Shown in pieces: positions 54,980 to 64,000 of a stretch of 64,000 nt of DNA (positions are counted from its first letter, which is position 1; every line of letters begins with the position of its first letter). Below the pieces are notes generated by a model that searched no databases, was not told the DNA's origin, and was given only the letters and a program-made list of their open reading frames with translations. Made by a program: the position numbers and the translations under genes. This DNA is from Adiantum capillus-veneris (lineage: Eukaryota > Streptophyta > Polypodiopsida > Polypodiales > Pteridaceae): NCBI GenBank assembly GCA_014529385.2, contig CM043959.1:49855122-49919121 (forward strand). Direction: 5' to 3'.

Positions 54980-57215
54980 ATGACAAATCAATGTGAGATT
55001 AGTCTTTGTTCAACATAGCTTGCGTAAATTTCACCACAACACATCACAAGAAAAGCCACCCCAATCACTGTCTTAAAGCCAGGGGAGTCCTCTCCACCCT
55101 GTCGCCCTCTTACAGTATGTGGGATTTATGGCTAGATTGATGACAACACCAGAGACAAGCTATCAAGAACTTAACAAAAAAACACCAAGACACTTACGCA
55201 TCATTGTTGTCCATTACTTCACGTTGGAAGGGAGACAAAGTATCCAAGCTTAGTCCAAATCCACCCTCCTTGATTCAGCAAATGTTGGGCTTACACTAGT
55301 AGAATAAATGATAGATTTCCTACTCTCAATTGAATGATCACTCTCTCTCTTACAATGGCATAGAGTTCCCTTGCTAATCCCCTATTACAACACATGCACA
55401 TGCATAAGACAATGAGCTTCCACTCAAGAGCTCCTTCTAGAGAGGTTGAGCTTGGCTTCTCAAGCTATAGCATAGTGCTCTTGCTTATGGCTCCCTTTTG
55501 TGCTAGCTACACCCTCCTTTTATAGCAATTTTGAAGGCTCGGGTTACTCCTCTAACCATGGTTGGGTTAGATTTTCAGCAATTTATCTAATTTCTTTTGC
55601 TTGGAATTATCAAGAAGTTGGTGGGGAAAGAGAGAGGAGAGAAATGGAGGTGATAGGACTTTTCATAGTGGGTTAATGTTAGTAGAGTTAGTATTAATTT
55701 ACAAATGGAATTGGATATTTACAATGGGAGTATCCATGTAGGATACAAATAAGGAAGAAAAACTCTTAAGAGGTAAGAAAAGGTGGATTTCTTACAAGGT
55801 TGATGCTCCAAGTGTCTTGAGTAGGGCCAATTTTGACGCTTGTTGACTGTGCACTAGCTTTGACGGTACATTTTTTTCCCACTCTTGACCTTCCTTGAGA
55901 GACAAGGTAATTGAAGCTGAGTAATCAACCACCATGATGCTGTCTTTTAAGAGAAGAGACTGAATTTTGTGGTTTTTTTGATAGATATGGGTAAATTGGA
56001 GGAGGAAAAATGAGACTAGGTGGTCATTTTTGGAATGGAATTGTGTGTGGGAGGTATGAGTTCACCATGGTTTCTCTTATTCTTCAAGGTTGAGGAGAAG
56101 GTGAGTAGGGTGCAGAGAGGAGTGGTGAGAGAGGTGGGGATGATGAGTGGAGAAGTGTGTGTGAAAGAGGAAAATGATAAAGTGGAAGAGAGAGTGTGGT
56201 TGCATAGCATGGGAAAACTGGGGTCCACTAATAAAATCATAGCTCACAGCTCGTAGCTCAAAAACATATGAAAAAATTTGAGGCAAAAGTTCAGCCCACG
56301 AGCTACAACTTTTGTTTGTATCACCTTCTCAAATTCGGAGAGCAAGTGAACTTTAAAAATTCAGCAAAACCGACCGTTTTTTTCCACTACACAAGGTCCT
56401 TGTGGGGTCCTTCTTTGGATGATTCTTTTGAATACCTCCAAGAGTGAGCCCTCCATAGTGCATGTATGCATGCCACCTACCCTTGACGTTATTTGGTAGG
56501 TCTATAATTGAAGATATTGTTGAGATTATGATATAAGTGAATAGTACAACTAGGAAAATCAAATATTGAGGGGTCTAAAACATATGTACATGTCAAATAT
56601 AAATAATATAAGTGGAAAAAATATAAAGGGGTAAAAAGAAATCTCTCTCATTATGAGGCTACCATAAAAAGATAAATATTTTTGGTGCTCTAAAAAAAAA
56701 CAAAAATAGATGTAGGAAGGGAAAAATCACAATAGTGAAAAAATATACACATAAATAAAACTAGTTTTTTTGGATTTTTGTTGGGGTGGAGTTACACCAA
56801 ATATAAGAGAAGATTACATGAAAATATTTCTATATGGAATAAAGAATATGAAAAATGGTAAGAAAAATTGTGGTAATGGTGAGGCAATGTACAGAGCATA
56901 AATAACGCACACCTAGGTAGAAATATTTAAATAAATACCAAAATAATTATGAAAAAATCTTTTATTTAGGCCCTATATACAAAGAAATATTTACATATGC
57001 ATGGGCCATAATATACTTATATTTTTTATTTTTTTGGCTCAACTAGCCCAATGACTAGCTAATTGAGGGTTTTTTAAGAAGATATGGGAAAAGTCCCGTG
57101 ACTCACGCACGCCTATGTACAGTGAAATGGTAGGGATAGCCACAGTGTTTGGGAGATTTTGGTAGGGTGAGGTAACTCACTGTGGCAATTACAAAGAGCC
57201 GAAAAATGGCTATCA
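54980..57215 (-). repeat. Element F 3' LTR (left end approximate)
   Basis: The right edge is well supported: on the minus strand the purine tract leads into TGATAGCC at 57215. A minus-strand TATA box at 55516-55526 fits a U3 of about 1.7 kb. The left edge is a guess because the 5' LTR is outside the window. No gene is seen; ORFs at 56016-56562 are overlapping and motif-free. Confidence 0.45.
55516..55526 (-). promoter_or_regulatory. TATA box in element F LTR
   Basis: GCTATAAAAGG on the minus strand, followed about 30-90 bases downstream by leader-like sequence. Strand and position fit the core promoter of the F LTR. Confidence 0.5.
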
Positions 57216-57219
57216 TTAG

Positions 57220-57230
57220 CCCTCCCCCTG
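57220..57230 (-). other. Element F polypurine tract
   Basis: AGGGGGAGGG on the minus strand, a few bases before the TG of the 3' LTR at 57215 and just after the integrase stop. Confidence 0.7.
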
Positions 57231-57243
57231 GATGATGGTATAT

Positions 57244-57588
57244 TCATGTACCATCATAGAGCATCTTTTCCAAAGAGAGTGCTTCAGAGTCCTTGACGAG
57301 ATCTTTATTGTTTGGCCCCTCAGAATTTTGGCTAGAGTTACACTCATGCTTCATGTAACAATACTTACATGAGACAGTGGCCTTTTGACAGATCTTTGGT
57401 AGATCCTTTGGTAGAAGGCGACTCAAATAGGGCTTCAAGCGATACCCGTTTACTTTCCTGGAGTGCTCTTTACCATTCAAGTCCATAAGCTGATAGTAAC
57501 TTGAATTGAAAGCCTTCTTGACTATGTATGGCCCCTGCCATCTTGTTTCAAATTTGGCATCAAAACGATTATCGAGTCGATTGTCCTA
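57244..57588 (-). pseudogene. int: Element F integrase C-terminal domain
   Basis: In phase with the main pol frame after a TAG at 57586-57588. It reads FETRWQGPYIVKKAFNSSYY and then LMDLNGKEHSRKVNGYRLKPY, the GPF/Y-type C-terminal integrase module common to Tat elements. The open part with ATG is 57244-57486. The end at 57244 is only 14 bases from the polypurine tract, so nothing further is encoded 3'. Confidence 0.8.
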
Positions 57589-60222
57589 CCTTAGCACAAG
57601 ATCTCCTTCTATGATGCCTTTGTCCTTCATTTTCTTGTCAAGCTTCTCCTTTGTCTGTGTGGCTTTCATCTTATAGCACTCGTATGCTGCTTCTCTTTTC
57701 CACTCCAGCTCAGCTAAGGTAAGAAGTCGATCCATCCATGCTTCTTGATCATCTTGTGCTGATTTTCCATGAAGTCGCATTGTTGGAATGTTTAGCTCAA
57801 TTGGCTGTAAAGCCTCTTGACCATAGACCAAGTGAAATGGTGTAAACTCCGTGGCTTCCCTATATGTGGTTCGATACGCCCACAAGGAACCATCCAAGAA
57901 GTCATCCCACAACTTTGTCTTGTTTCTCACCATCTTTCTAATGATGCCTGCAATGACACCATTAGCTTTTTCTACCAAACCATTTGATTGGGGATAGTAG
58001 GGTGTACTGTGACGATGTAGAATGGGAAGTTCTTCACAGACTTCTGTGAGAAATCCCTTTCTAAACCCTGGACCATTATCAGAAACAATCTCCAAAGGTG
58101 TGCCAAATCTACAACAAATGTGAGTGTAGACGAATTTGCTCACTGTCCTCTCATTTACCTTTGCCACACTTTGTGCTTCCACCCACCTAGTCATATAGTC
58201 TACAGCCACTAGAATGTAGAGTTTACCATTTTTTGTCCTAGGCAGAGAACCCATAGCATCAATGCCCCACTTTTCAAAGGGTCCATTTGCAAGCACAATT
58301 TTCCTTGGACCATAAACCAATCTTCTATTCCCATTTACCTGACAATTGTGACAACTTTTACACCAATGTTGGACATCCACATGCAGACTTGGCCAAACAT
58401 ACCCCGCAAGCAAAATCTTCTTCACAGTTAATTCTTGGGCAAAATGACCACCACATGCTTCTTCATGAAAACCTTTTAGAATGGCTAGAATTTGCTCAAT
58501 AGTTGGTACTCTTCTGCATACTTGATCCCTCCCTCTTTGATAGAGGGAGCCTTCTAGGAAGAGATATGCGCTTGCCTTCTTCATGAGTCTCCTCTTCTGA
58601 GCCTTCGTGAAGTCTTCTGGAAACTCGCCCTCCAAAATGTAGCTAATAATGGGAGTCAATGACTCCAATCCCTGGTATCTCGGTTGCTTGACAGTTGCTG
58701 CCACCATGATGACCTGCACTTCTTTCTCAACACATGTAACTACTTGCTGTGCAAGTAAATCGGCATCTTCATTTTGTTTCCTAGGAATATGATATAGTTG
58801 CACTTCTTCAAATTGATTAAACAATCTACGAATGGCATGAACTTTTGTCCGTAAGCTTTCATTCTTGCATGCCCAAATACCTAAAATTTGTTTAACAATG
58901 AGAAGTGCATCTCCCTTTACCATGAGGCGTTGTATCCCTTGGCCAATGCACATCTTCAAACCATGAAGTAGTGTGTCATATTCTGCTTCATTGTTGCTAG
59001 TTGAACCTGGTAGATTGACCTTCTCTTTCATGACCACCTCTCCACTTGGGTTGAGCAACACTAGCCGTCCCCCTGCTTTCCCTGTGGCTCGTAAAAAAGC
59101 TCCATCAAAGAACAAGGTAAAAGCATTGGGAATACTTTTTGGTGGTGGCAATGGTAGGGTCTTTACTTGAGGCACCTTAATTTCCTTCTCATGTACCCTA
59201 TAAGTGAGAATCCCTGCCAATTGTGCACGCACACCATCTTCTACCTTGAAAGAGTATTGGAACTCTTGCAACTCCATAATCCACTTTGAGATCCTAGTAC
59301 TAAGATTCATTTGAGATGACACCCAAGGGAACAAATTTTCTGCAGTGAGAATTACAAAAGGTTTTGGTAGTAGGTAGGATCTAAACTTCCTTATCACAAA
59401 CATGAGAGAAAGCATCATGAGTTCTGCCTCCGTGTAGTCTCTCTCCAAAGCATTCATGACCCTACTAGCAAAGTAGATGGGTCGCATCCTTGTACTGTGG
59501 GGATCTTGTTGTAGCAACACAGCACCAATTGTTTCCCTTCCAACACTAGAGCTAACAAAGAATGTGTACTCCCAACAAGGAGTCATGAGTGTTGGTAGCT
59601 CTGACAAAATGACTTTAATGTTACAAAAATACTCTTCAAGCTCACCAGACCATGCAAATTCTACTTGTTGTGTCAACTTTTGCAAAGGATGAAGCAACTC
59701 CGAGGCTAAGTGAATGAAGCGTGACATATACTTCACTTTTTGAATGAATGATATGACCTCTTTGAGATTCTTGGGTGAGGGGAGATCAATAAGAGCCTTT
59801 GCCTTTGAAGGATCCACCTCAATGCCTTTATAGGAAACCTTGTGACCAAGCAAGATCACTTCATCCTCAGCTATGTGACACTTGTCGGGGTTGAGTTGAC
59901 CTCCCATGTCATAGAGCTTCCTTAAACCTTCTTCTACCCTTTGTAGATGCAATGATTTTGAGCTATAAATGCAGAAATCATCAATGAACACCCTAATTGA
60001 CTTTCCAAAGAATGCTTGAAACACCATGTTCATGAAACGTTGGAATGTTGCAGGAGCATTTGTCAGACCAAATGGCATGACTCTAAAAGCATAACAACCC
60101 CAAGGAGTGATAAAGGTTATTTTCAATTGATCTTCCAATGCGATACCTATTTGAAAGTAGCCTGAGTAGCCATCACACACAGTGTACTTCTCATGACCAG
60201 CTACCTCATTTAGTATCTCATC
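57586..60222 (-). CDS. pol: Element F pol: RT, RNase H, archaeal-like RNase H, integrase
   Basis: The open 864-codon part is 57586-60180. RT has [15 protein letters not shown] and the catalytic FIDD (65-68). The retroviral-type RNase H (~205-330) has lost acidic residues: VSSSV where D-A-S is usual and TAEN where T-D-H is usual. A second, archaeal-like RNase H (~352-480) keeps all four: FFDGA (D359), NNEAEY (E398), KGDALL (D424), EDADLLAQ (D473). Integrase follows: HHCC (H572, H579, C610, C613), then D641, D701 and E737. This is the classic plant Tat architecture. Upstream, a single in-frame TAG at 60223-60225 separates it from the protease/RT start. Confidence 0.92.
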   Translation of the reverse strand, partial: DEILNEVAGHEKYTVCDGYSGYFQIGIALEDQLKITFITPWGCYAFRVMPFGLTNAPATFQRFMNMVFQAFFGKSIRVFIDDFCIYSSKSLHLQRVEEGLRKLYDMGGQLNPDKCHIAEDEVILLGHKVSYKGIEVDPSKAKALIDLPSPKNLKEVISFIQKVKYMSRFIHLASELLHPLQKLTQQVEFAWSGELEEYFCNIKVILSELPTLMTPCWEYTFFVSSSVGRETIGAVLLQQDPHSTRMRPIYFASRVMNALERDYTEAELMMLSLMFVIRKFRSYLLPKPFVILTAENLFPWVSSQMNLSTRISKWIMELQEFQYSFKVEDGVRAQLAGILTYRVHEKEIKVPQVKTLPLPPPKSIPNAFTLFFDGAFLRATGKAGGRLVLLNPSGEVVMKEKVNLPGSTSNNEAEYDTLLHGLKMCIGQGIQRLMVKGDALLIVKQILGIWACKNESLRTKVHAIRRLFNQFEEVQLYHIPRKQNEDADLLAQQVVTCVEKEVQVIMVAATVKQPRYQGLESLTPIISYILEGEFPEDFTKAQKRRLMKKASAYLFLEGSLYQRGRDQVCRRVPTIEQILAILKGFHEEACGGHFAQELTVKKILLAGYVWPSLHVDVQHWCKSCHNCQVNGNRRLVYGPRKIVLANGPFEKWGIDAMGSLPRTKNGKLYILVAVDYMTRWVEAQSVAKVNERTVSKFVYTHICCRFGTPLEIVSDNGPGFRKGFLTEVCEELPILHRHSTPYYPQSNGLVEKANGVIAGIIRKMVRNKTKLWDDFLDGSLWAYRTTYREATEFTPFHLVYGQEALQPIELNIPTMRLHGKSAQDDQEAWMDRLLTLAELEWKREAAYECYKMKATQTKEKLDKKMKDKGIIEGDLVLR

Positions 60223-61400
60223 CTAAAATGGGAGGGGAAAGTGATCTCTTTTTGTTGCCTCATTGAGTGGACGGTAATCCACACACACCCTCCACTTTCC
60301 GTTTTTCTTAGAAGTGACAACAACGGGAGAGACCCACTCTGAATTCTCCACTGGATAAATGAAACCTGCTGCTAGAAGCTTTCTTACCTCCTTGAGTAAA
60401 GCCTGCTCCTTGATGACTCCTAGCCTTCGTAGCTTCTGAGCCTTAGGTGTGGCCTCTGGCTTCAACTCAATTTTGTGTTGAACAGCATCCACTCCACGCA
60501 CATCGGTGTAGTCTTTAGCAAAAATCCTAGGAAATTTCCTTAGCACACATTTGAACTCCTCTCTTTCATCCTTTGTAAGTGTTGTTGATAGAATACCTTC
60601 CAGCATCCCTTCATCTTGAACACCTTCGTTCTCTTGAGAACCTACCTCCTGCAAGCCTTGACAAGAGGTCTCTTGGTTGCTTGGCTTAAACCTTACCCCC
60701 ATGACTTCGATGGAAGACTCCTCTTCAGTAATGCTGCCGCTACTTTCTTCTTCTGAAGTGCTATCGGTCCAACCTTCTTCCGTCTCACTTTGAGATGATT
60801 CTTCATGGAGCTCCTCTTGGCGTTGCTCCTTCATGTCAAAGACAACCTTCTTATGATTGTCATTCCTGCAAATTAATTTCCCACTCTCCCAATCCTGCAA
60901 AGCTCGCATTTTCATTAGCCATGGTCTTCCTAGGATAAATGGATAACCACTTCCCTTGGTCGACATAACATAAAAATCCACCGCTTTCTTAATGCCAAAG
61001 GCCTCTACAAAGACATTTTTACAAATGCCTACACACCTAGCCTTGCTATTGTTTGCCATCTTGACCTTAATTTCAGGTGTCTCATGGATGTGCATGCCTA
61101 GTTTTTGCATGAGTCCCTCTGTCATGATGCAAATTTGTGCACCCCCATCCACTAGACCTTTCCTAACCAATCTCCCTTTTATGTAACAATCTAGCACAGG
61201 TGTAATGTCCTCATTCATTTCAGCATGTGCAATTTTTACAAGAGGAAAACTCTCTTTTACCTTTCTCCTAGTGCTAACTGCCTTTGTTAAATCCCTCCTA
61301 ACTTGTGGGCATAATGCAAGAAACTGAGGCCATGAGATATCAGGACCCTTCCAACAGGTTGTATGGAGCCATACCATGTCCAAGAGGGAAGTCTTGGAGA
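60223..61400 (-). CDS. pro-pol: Element F protease and RT N-terminus
   Basis: The open frame extends 60223-61545, but its first ~45 codons are out of the true gag-pro frame; the real sequence begins around 61400 (PDISWPQFLALCPQVRRDL). The retropepsin active site reads LVDGGAQICIM, with DGG instead of DTG, followed by FILGRPWLMKM and DWESGKL. An acidic Glu/Ser-rich linker comes next (60720-60830), then the RT start: GFIYPVENSEWVSPVV, KNGKWRVCVDYRPLN and HFPLPF. The frame stops at 60223 directly before the YSGYFQ palm segment of the next ORF, in phase. One frameshift separates it from gag. Confidence 0.85.
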
Positions 61401-61780
61401 TTGATACGACGTCGAGTCCTCTTAGCTTCCTTGGTCTCCTTTGCCTTCTTGCCTTGTCCATGGTCACTTTGTGATGTGACTCCTTCTTTCTCTTTACCTT
61501 TTCCTCGACCACGCTTAATGCCATTGGCTTCCATGTCAACCTCATTTGAATTTTTCACCTCTACCACATGCACATTTGGATCTAGCAAAGGTGGAACTCC
61601 TTCTACCCCTTGTGGAGGTGGTCTTGGTCCATTTGGCCTTTGTAGAAGCCTTGGTTGTTGACCAGCACCTTCTCCTGCATTCATCACTGGGTAATTCAAG
61701 TTAGGTCTCCCTCGCTCTCCACGGGGCCAAGGACAATTACACATCCCATGTCCAGACTCTCCGCAATTCCAACATTGCAA
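61340..61780 (-). pseudogene. gag: Element F gag C-terminus with zinc knuckle
   Basis: Open on the minus strand. It begins with a canonical CCHC knuckle CWNCGESGHGMCNC, followed by a Pro/Gly-rich linker and a basic KRGRGKGKEKE and KKAKETKEAKRTRRR segment, ending in the stretch that precedes protease. The shift to the protease frame occurs near 61345-61360. This could be a mutation or, less likely, a programmed frameshift. Confidence 0.8.
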
Positions 61781-62502
61781 GACTCTCCTAGTTCGTGCTC
61801 TCTTCTGACTTCTTTGCTTGTCCCTTTGGACCTACAGCTTGTGCAAGGTGAATTGACAGGCTGCTTAAAGATTCATTTAACTTCTCAATCACTTCAGCCG
61901 TTACCTCAGGAAGCTCCCTAGATGTTGATGCTTGTGACTTACCTTTGGGTCTAAGACCTTCTATTGGAACCTCTCCCCTTAAGCACTTGAGTTTCCTATA
62001 CTTCTTAGCAGCCCTAGTTTCCGCTGCATCAAAAGTAGCAGGTGCACCCGCCTCAACTTTTACCTTAAGGTCAGGAAAGAGTCCGGCTATGAACCTCTCC
62101 TTCTTTAAAAATTCTGCACCACACCAGGGTTAGCAACATTTCGTATCCATAGAGCCCAAAGACGTAGAAACTCTTGCTTGTACAAGTAGTAGTCATCTAA
62201 GTCTTTTTGCTTATGAGAAACAATGTCTTGCCATAGTTTTTGAGTGTTTTGGGGATCAAAGAAGTATCTCTTAAAACGATTCAAAACTTCTGTGTAATTC
62301 CCCTTAACTTCCTCAGGCAAAGAGTCAAACCAAGTACTAGCATCTTTCCTAAGGACCACCTCAAACATTTCTACACGTTCTTGATCGGTTACTATTCTCT
62401 TGATACGGCAAGACATCTTGAAATTTGCTAAAAATAATTCTGCATCCTCTCAGGATCTCCAAAGAAAAGAGGATATCCAGACATTTGGCGTTGGCTCTCC
62501 AT
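61781..62502 (-). pseudogene. gag: Element F gag capsid
   Basis: The start codon is probably at 62502 (MESQRQMSGYPLFFGDPE), 50 bases after ORF1b. A frameshift near 62430 leads to the open 62105-62416 part with the capsid pattern VVLRKDASTWFDSLPEEVK and RFKRYFFDPQNTQKLWQD. A further frame change leads through a Leu/Ser helical linker (61800-61960) to the knuckle. The product would form the particle shell. Confidence 0.8.
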
Positions 62503-62551
62503 TATTATGAAAGATTACAACACGAGTTACGATAAGGGATACAATAGAGAT

Positions 62552-63010
62552 TTAGAACCACTCGCCTGCAAATGAAGAAGTAAGAAAATACCACTCTAGG
62601 TTTTCTTCTTCAGCTATCCAAGCTTCAATAAGGTCTCGATTTGTTTGATCAAAACAAAAAGGTAGACTATTGATGAGCTCTAAGAAGGGTTGAAATTCTT
62701 CAAAGCTAAGGCGATAAACAGAAATCTCTAGAACTTCATTTTCTGGATCCAAAAGAGCAACCACGTCCCAAGTGATAAATTGCACTTGCTCTACAATTCC
62801 CAACGCACAAGCGGTTTGTATAAAAACTAGATCTTCATGCTCGTCGAAGGCCATGAGAAAGTAGCAATTGACTAGGAGCTCCTTTCCTTCGAGTTCCACA
62901 CAGTTGGAGTGAGGCAACCTTCTCACAATTTCATAAAGAACATCCTCATCAAGTCCAATCAAGTTCGCAAGATTTAAAAACTCCACTTGTGCTACAAAAT
63001 TCCTGGACAA
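62552..63010 (-). CDS. ORF1b: unknown protein upstream of gag, duplicate of ORF1a
   Basis: 152 codons, uninterrupted, minus strand, 50 bases before gag. The product is acidic, with a leucine-rich N-terminal helix region (LIGLDEDVLYEIVRRLPHS), a middle block (VFIQTACALGIVEQVQFITW) and a conserved LSFEEFQPFLELINSLPF. It aligns along its length with ORF1a at roughly 35-40% identity by eye, sharing VRRLPH, FIQ..CAL, V.F..W.V and EF.P.L.LINSLPF. The N-terminal pattern is loosely like an F-box helix pair but I cannot assign it. Some Tat/Ogre elements are known to carry an extra ORF before gag; I do not know this one. Confidence 0.75.
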   Translation of the reverse strand: MSRNFVAQVEFLNLANLIGLDEDVLYEIVRRLPHSNCVELEGKELLVNCYFLMAFDEHEDLVFIQTACALGIVEQVQFITWDVVALLDPENEVLEISVYRLSFEEFQPFLELINSLPFCFDQTNRDLIEAWIAEEENLEWYFLTSSFAGEWF

Positions 63011-63056
63011 AAACTCCTTAGGATTATGGTTAAATCATTCAAAAGCATAAAGAGAT

Positions 63057-63485
63057 TTACAATGTATCTATGAACAAAATGTCATAGAAGGTAGAGAAGG
63101 ATGAGAATTTATACAAATTTGCAATCTTCTCTATGCTCTCTTTATTAAGACAAGCTCTGAATAGCTCCCTATCTCCTTTGTTGAAAGCGAAAGGAAGACT
63201 ATTAATAAGACGCAAATGAGGGAAAAATTCACCAAATGTGAGTCTATGAAGCATGAACTCTGGCCGCAAGTTTCCTGAAGAGTCTTCCTCAATGGTGAAA
63301 TGCACTCGCCAAACGCCAAATTTCACTCTATTTACCAATCTTAGGGCACACACTAGTTGGATGAATGCGCGGTCTTCCTTAGTGCCCAACAACAAGAGGA
63401 AAATGGAATCCACGCGTAGGACCTTCCGTCTTAACTTCACCACCCTCTTGTTATGAGGGAGACGCCTTACTACTTGCTCCTGCAA
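63057..63485 (-). CDS. ORF1a: unknown protein, tandem paralogue of ORF1b
   Basis: 142 codons from the first in-frame ATG at 63485. The frame is open a little further upstream with LALLPIELQEQ, which aligns with the start of ORF1b, so the true start may lie near 63530 or in a lost 5' part. The product is basic, in contrast to acidic ORF1b: LRRKVLRV, then DRAFIQLVCALRLVNRVKF, then LTFGEFFPHLRLINSLPF. It ends 46 bases before the ORF1b start. Two diverged but both open copies imply that both were retained by selection for some time. Function unknown. Confidence 0.7.
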   Translation of the reverse strand: MQEQVVRRLPHNKRVVKLRRKVLRVDSIFLLLLGTKEDRAFIQLVCALRLVNRVKFGVWRVHFTIEEDSSGNLRPEFMLHRLTFGEFFPHLRLINSLPFAFNKGDRELFRACLNKESIEKIANLYKFSSFSTFYDILFIDTL

Positions 63486-64000
63486 CTCAATTGGTAATAG
63501 AGCTAGATCTCTAAGGATTGAACTTTCACTTCACACACATTCCCAGTTAGAACAAATGATTGTTTTTTTGTTTCTTGTAACAACTTGGACAAAGAAAAAA
63601 CAAACATACACACTATTTTTCCGGGCTGCGCTTCATTTTAAAATAAAATGAACACATGTACATCAAAAGAAGTGTGGTAGTTGATGAGAGGTAGAATGAC
63701 AGGGTTTGGTGATGCAAGAATTTCTCCTACTCTTTGGGCACCAAACATGAACACCATTCGTCTACTAATTGCAACGTTTATTCTAATGTGTGGAGTAAAA
63801 TGAAAGGGAAAAACCTCTATTCCTGGGCCATTATCCATGGCCTATGCATGTCCTAATGCTTAAAATAACACAAAAATATAGACGTCCAAGCTAATATCGT
63901 ACCTAATGAGAGGCAAAATAAAAGGATTTACCAAAGTGTTTATCTCTGCTAACCTAAGAGGACCTAAAATTCTATGAATTACTCGCTGAAATTGCAACTT
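63486..64000 (-). other. Element F leader, incomplete
   Basis: Upstream region of F on the minus strand. A 66-codon ORF (63638-63838) begins MDNGPGIEVFPFHFTP and has no recognisable motif; it may be chance or another leader ORF. No primer-binding site or LTR edge is recognisable before the window ends. Confidence 0.35.

Larger units (their letters stand above)
54980..64000 (-). mobile_element. Element F: Tat-like Ty3/gypsy retrotransposon, runs off the window
   Basis: Minus strand. The order from the right is leader, ORF1a, ORF1b, gag, protease, RT, degenerate RNase H, archaeal-like RNase H, integrase, polypurine tract (57220-57230), 3' LTR. The dual RNase H defines the plant Tat branch. The 5' LTR and primer site lie beyond 64000 or are unrecognised. 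The coding region has only a few lesions: in-frame stops at 57586-57588 and 60223-60225, and frameshifts in gag, so this copy is moderately young. Confidence 0.85.

Noticed and set aside
61340-61360. Programmed frameshift between gag and protease in F
   Set aside because: A frame change is present but no clear slippery heptamer with downstream structure is seen. Other frameshifts in gag make a simple mutation more likely.

Overview
This window is transposon-packed plant nuclear DNA. I see no host protein-coding gene, tRNA, rRNA or CRISPR array. Nearly everything that can be identified is a Ty3/gypsy LTR retrotransposon. The Tat-type element with a second, archaeal-like RNase H, the chromodomain Ty3/gypsy family and the initiator-Met primer-binding sites all indicate a land plant. 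The dense nesting suggests a large, repeat-rich genome (fern, lycophyte, gymnosperm or large angiosperm). The sequence alone does not settle which.

Left nest (0-18 kb). An old minus-strand gypsy element (A) has RT and protease fragments at 0.6-2.27 kb and its gag at 17.4-17.95 kb. Between them sits element B (2271-17388), with ~2.45 kb LTRs and a gag-like internal region without recognisable pol. B is in turn split by a young chromovirus, C1 (5755-13894), which has ~1.21 kb LTRs, a polypurine tract, an initiator-Met primer-binding site and a 4-5 bp target duplication. This is a three-level nest, and the B reading frame resumes across C1.

Middle (18-35 kb). Mostly uncharacterised AT-rich sequence with microsatellites, a 265-bp tandem duplication, a truncated minus-strand gypsy element (D, ~26.1-32.4 kb, whose long LTR carries an eight-copy minisatellite and a TATA box), a lone plus-strand RT fragment, and a diverged ~290-bp tandem array with a conserved palindrome.

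Right nest (35-53.4 kb). A heavily decayed plus-strand gypsy element (E) has an unusual layout: gag, protease, RT, RNase H, two tandem HHCC zinc modules, the integrase core, and then a second retropepsin-like domain with a Trp-repeat tail in the integrase frame. E was hit by a 218-bp terminal-inverted-repeat element in its RT and by C2 (43195-52093), a sister of C1 with identical-length 1587-bp LTRs. C2 gag-pol is broken by a single nonsense codon.

Right edge (~55-64 kb). A minus-strand Tat-like element (F) has dual RNase H domains. Upstream of gag it has two adjacent ORFs that are diverged duplicates of each other and match no family I know.

The best candidates for something undescribed are the tandem ORF1a/ORF1b pair in F, the double-protease/double-HHCC layout of E, and a pair of tandem hairpin units with compensatory stem changes in the C1/C2 3' UTR.
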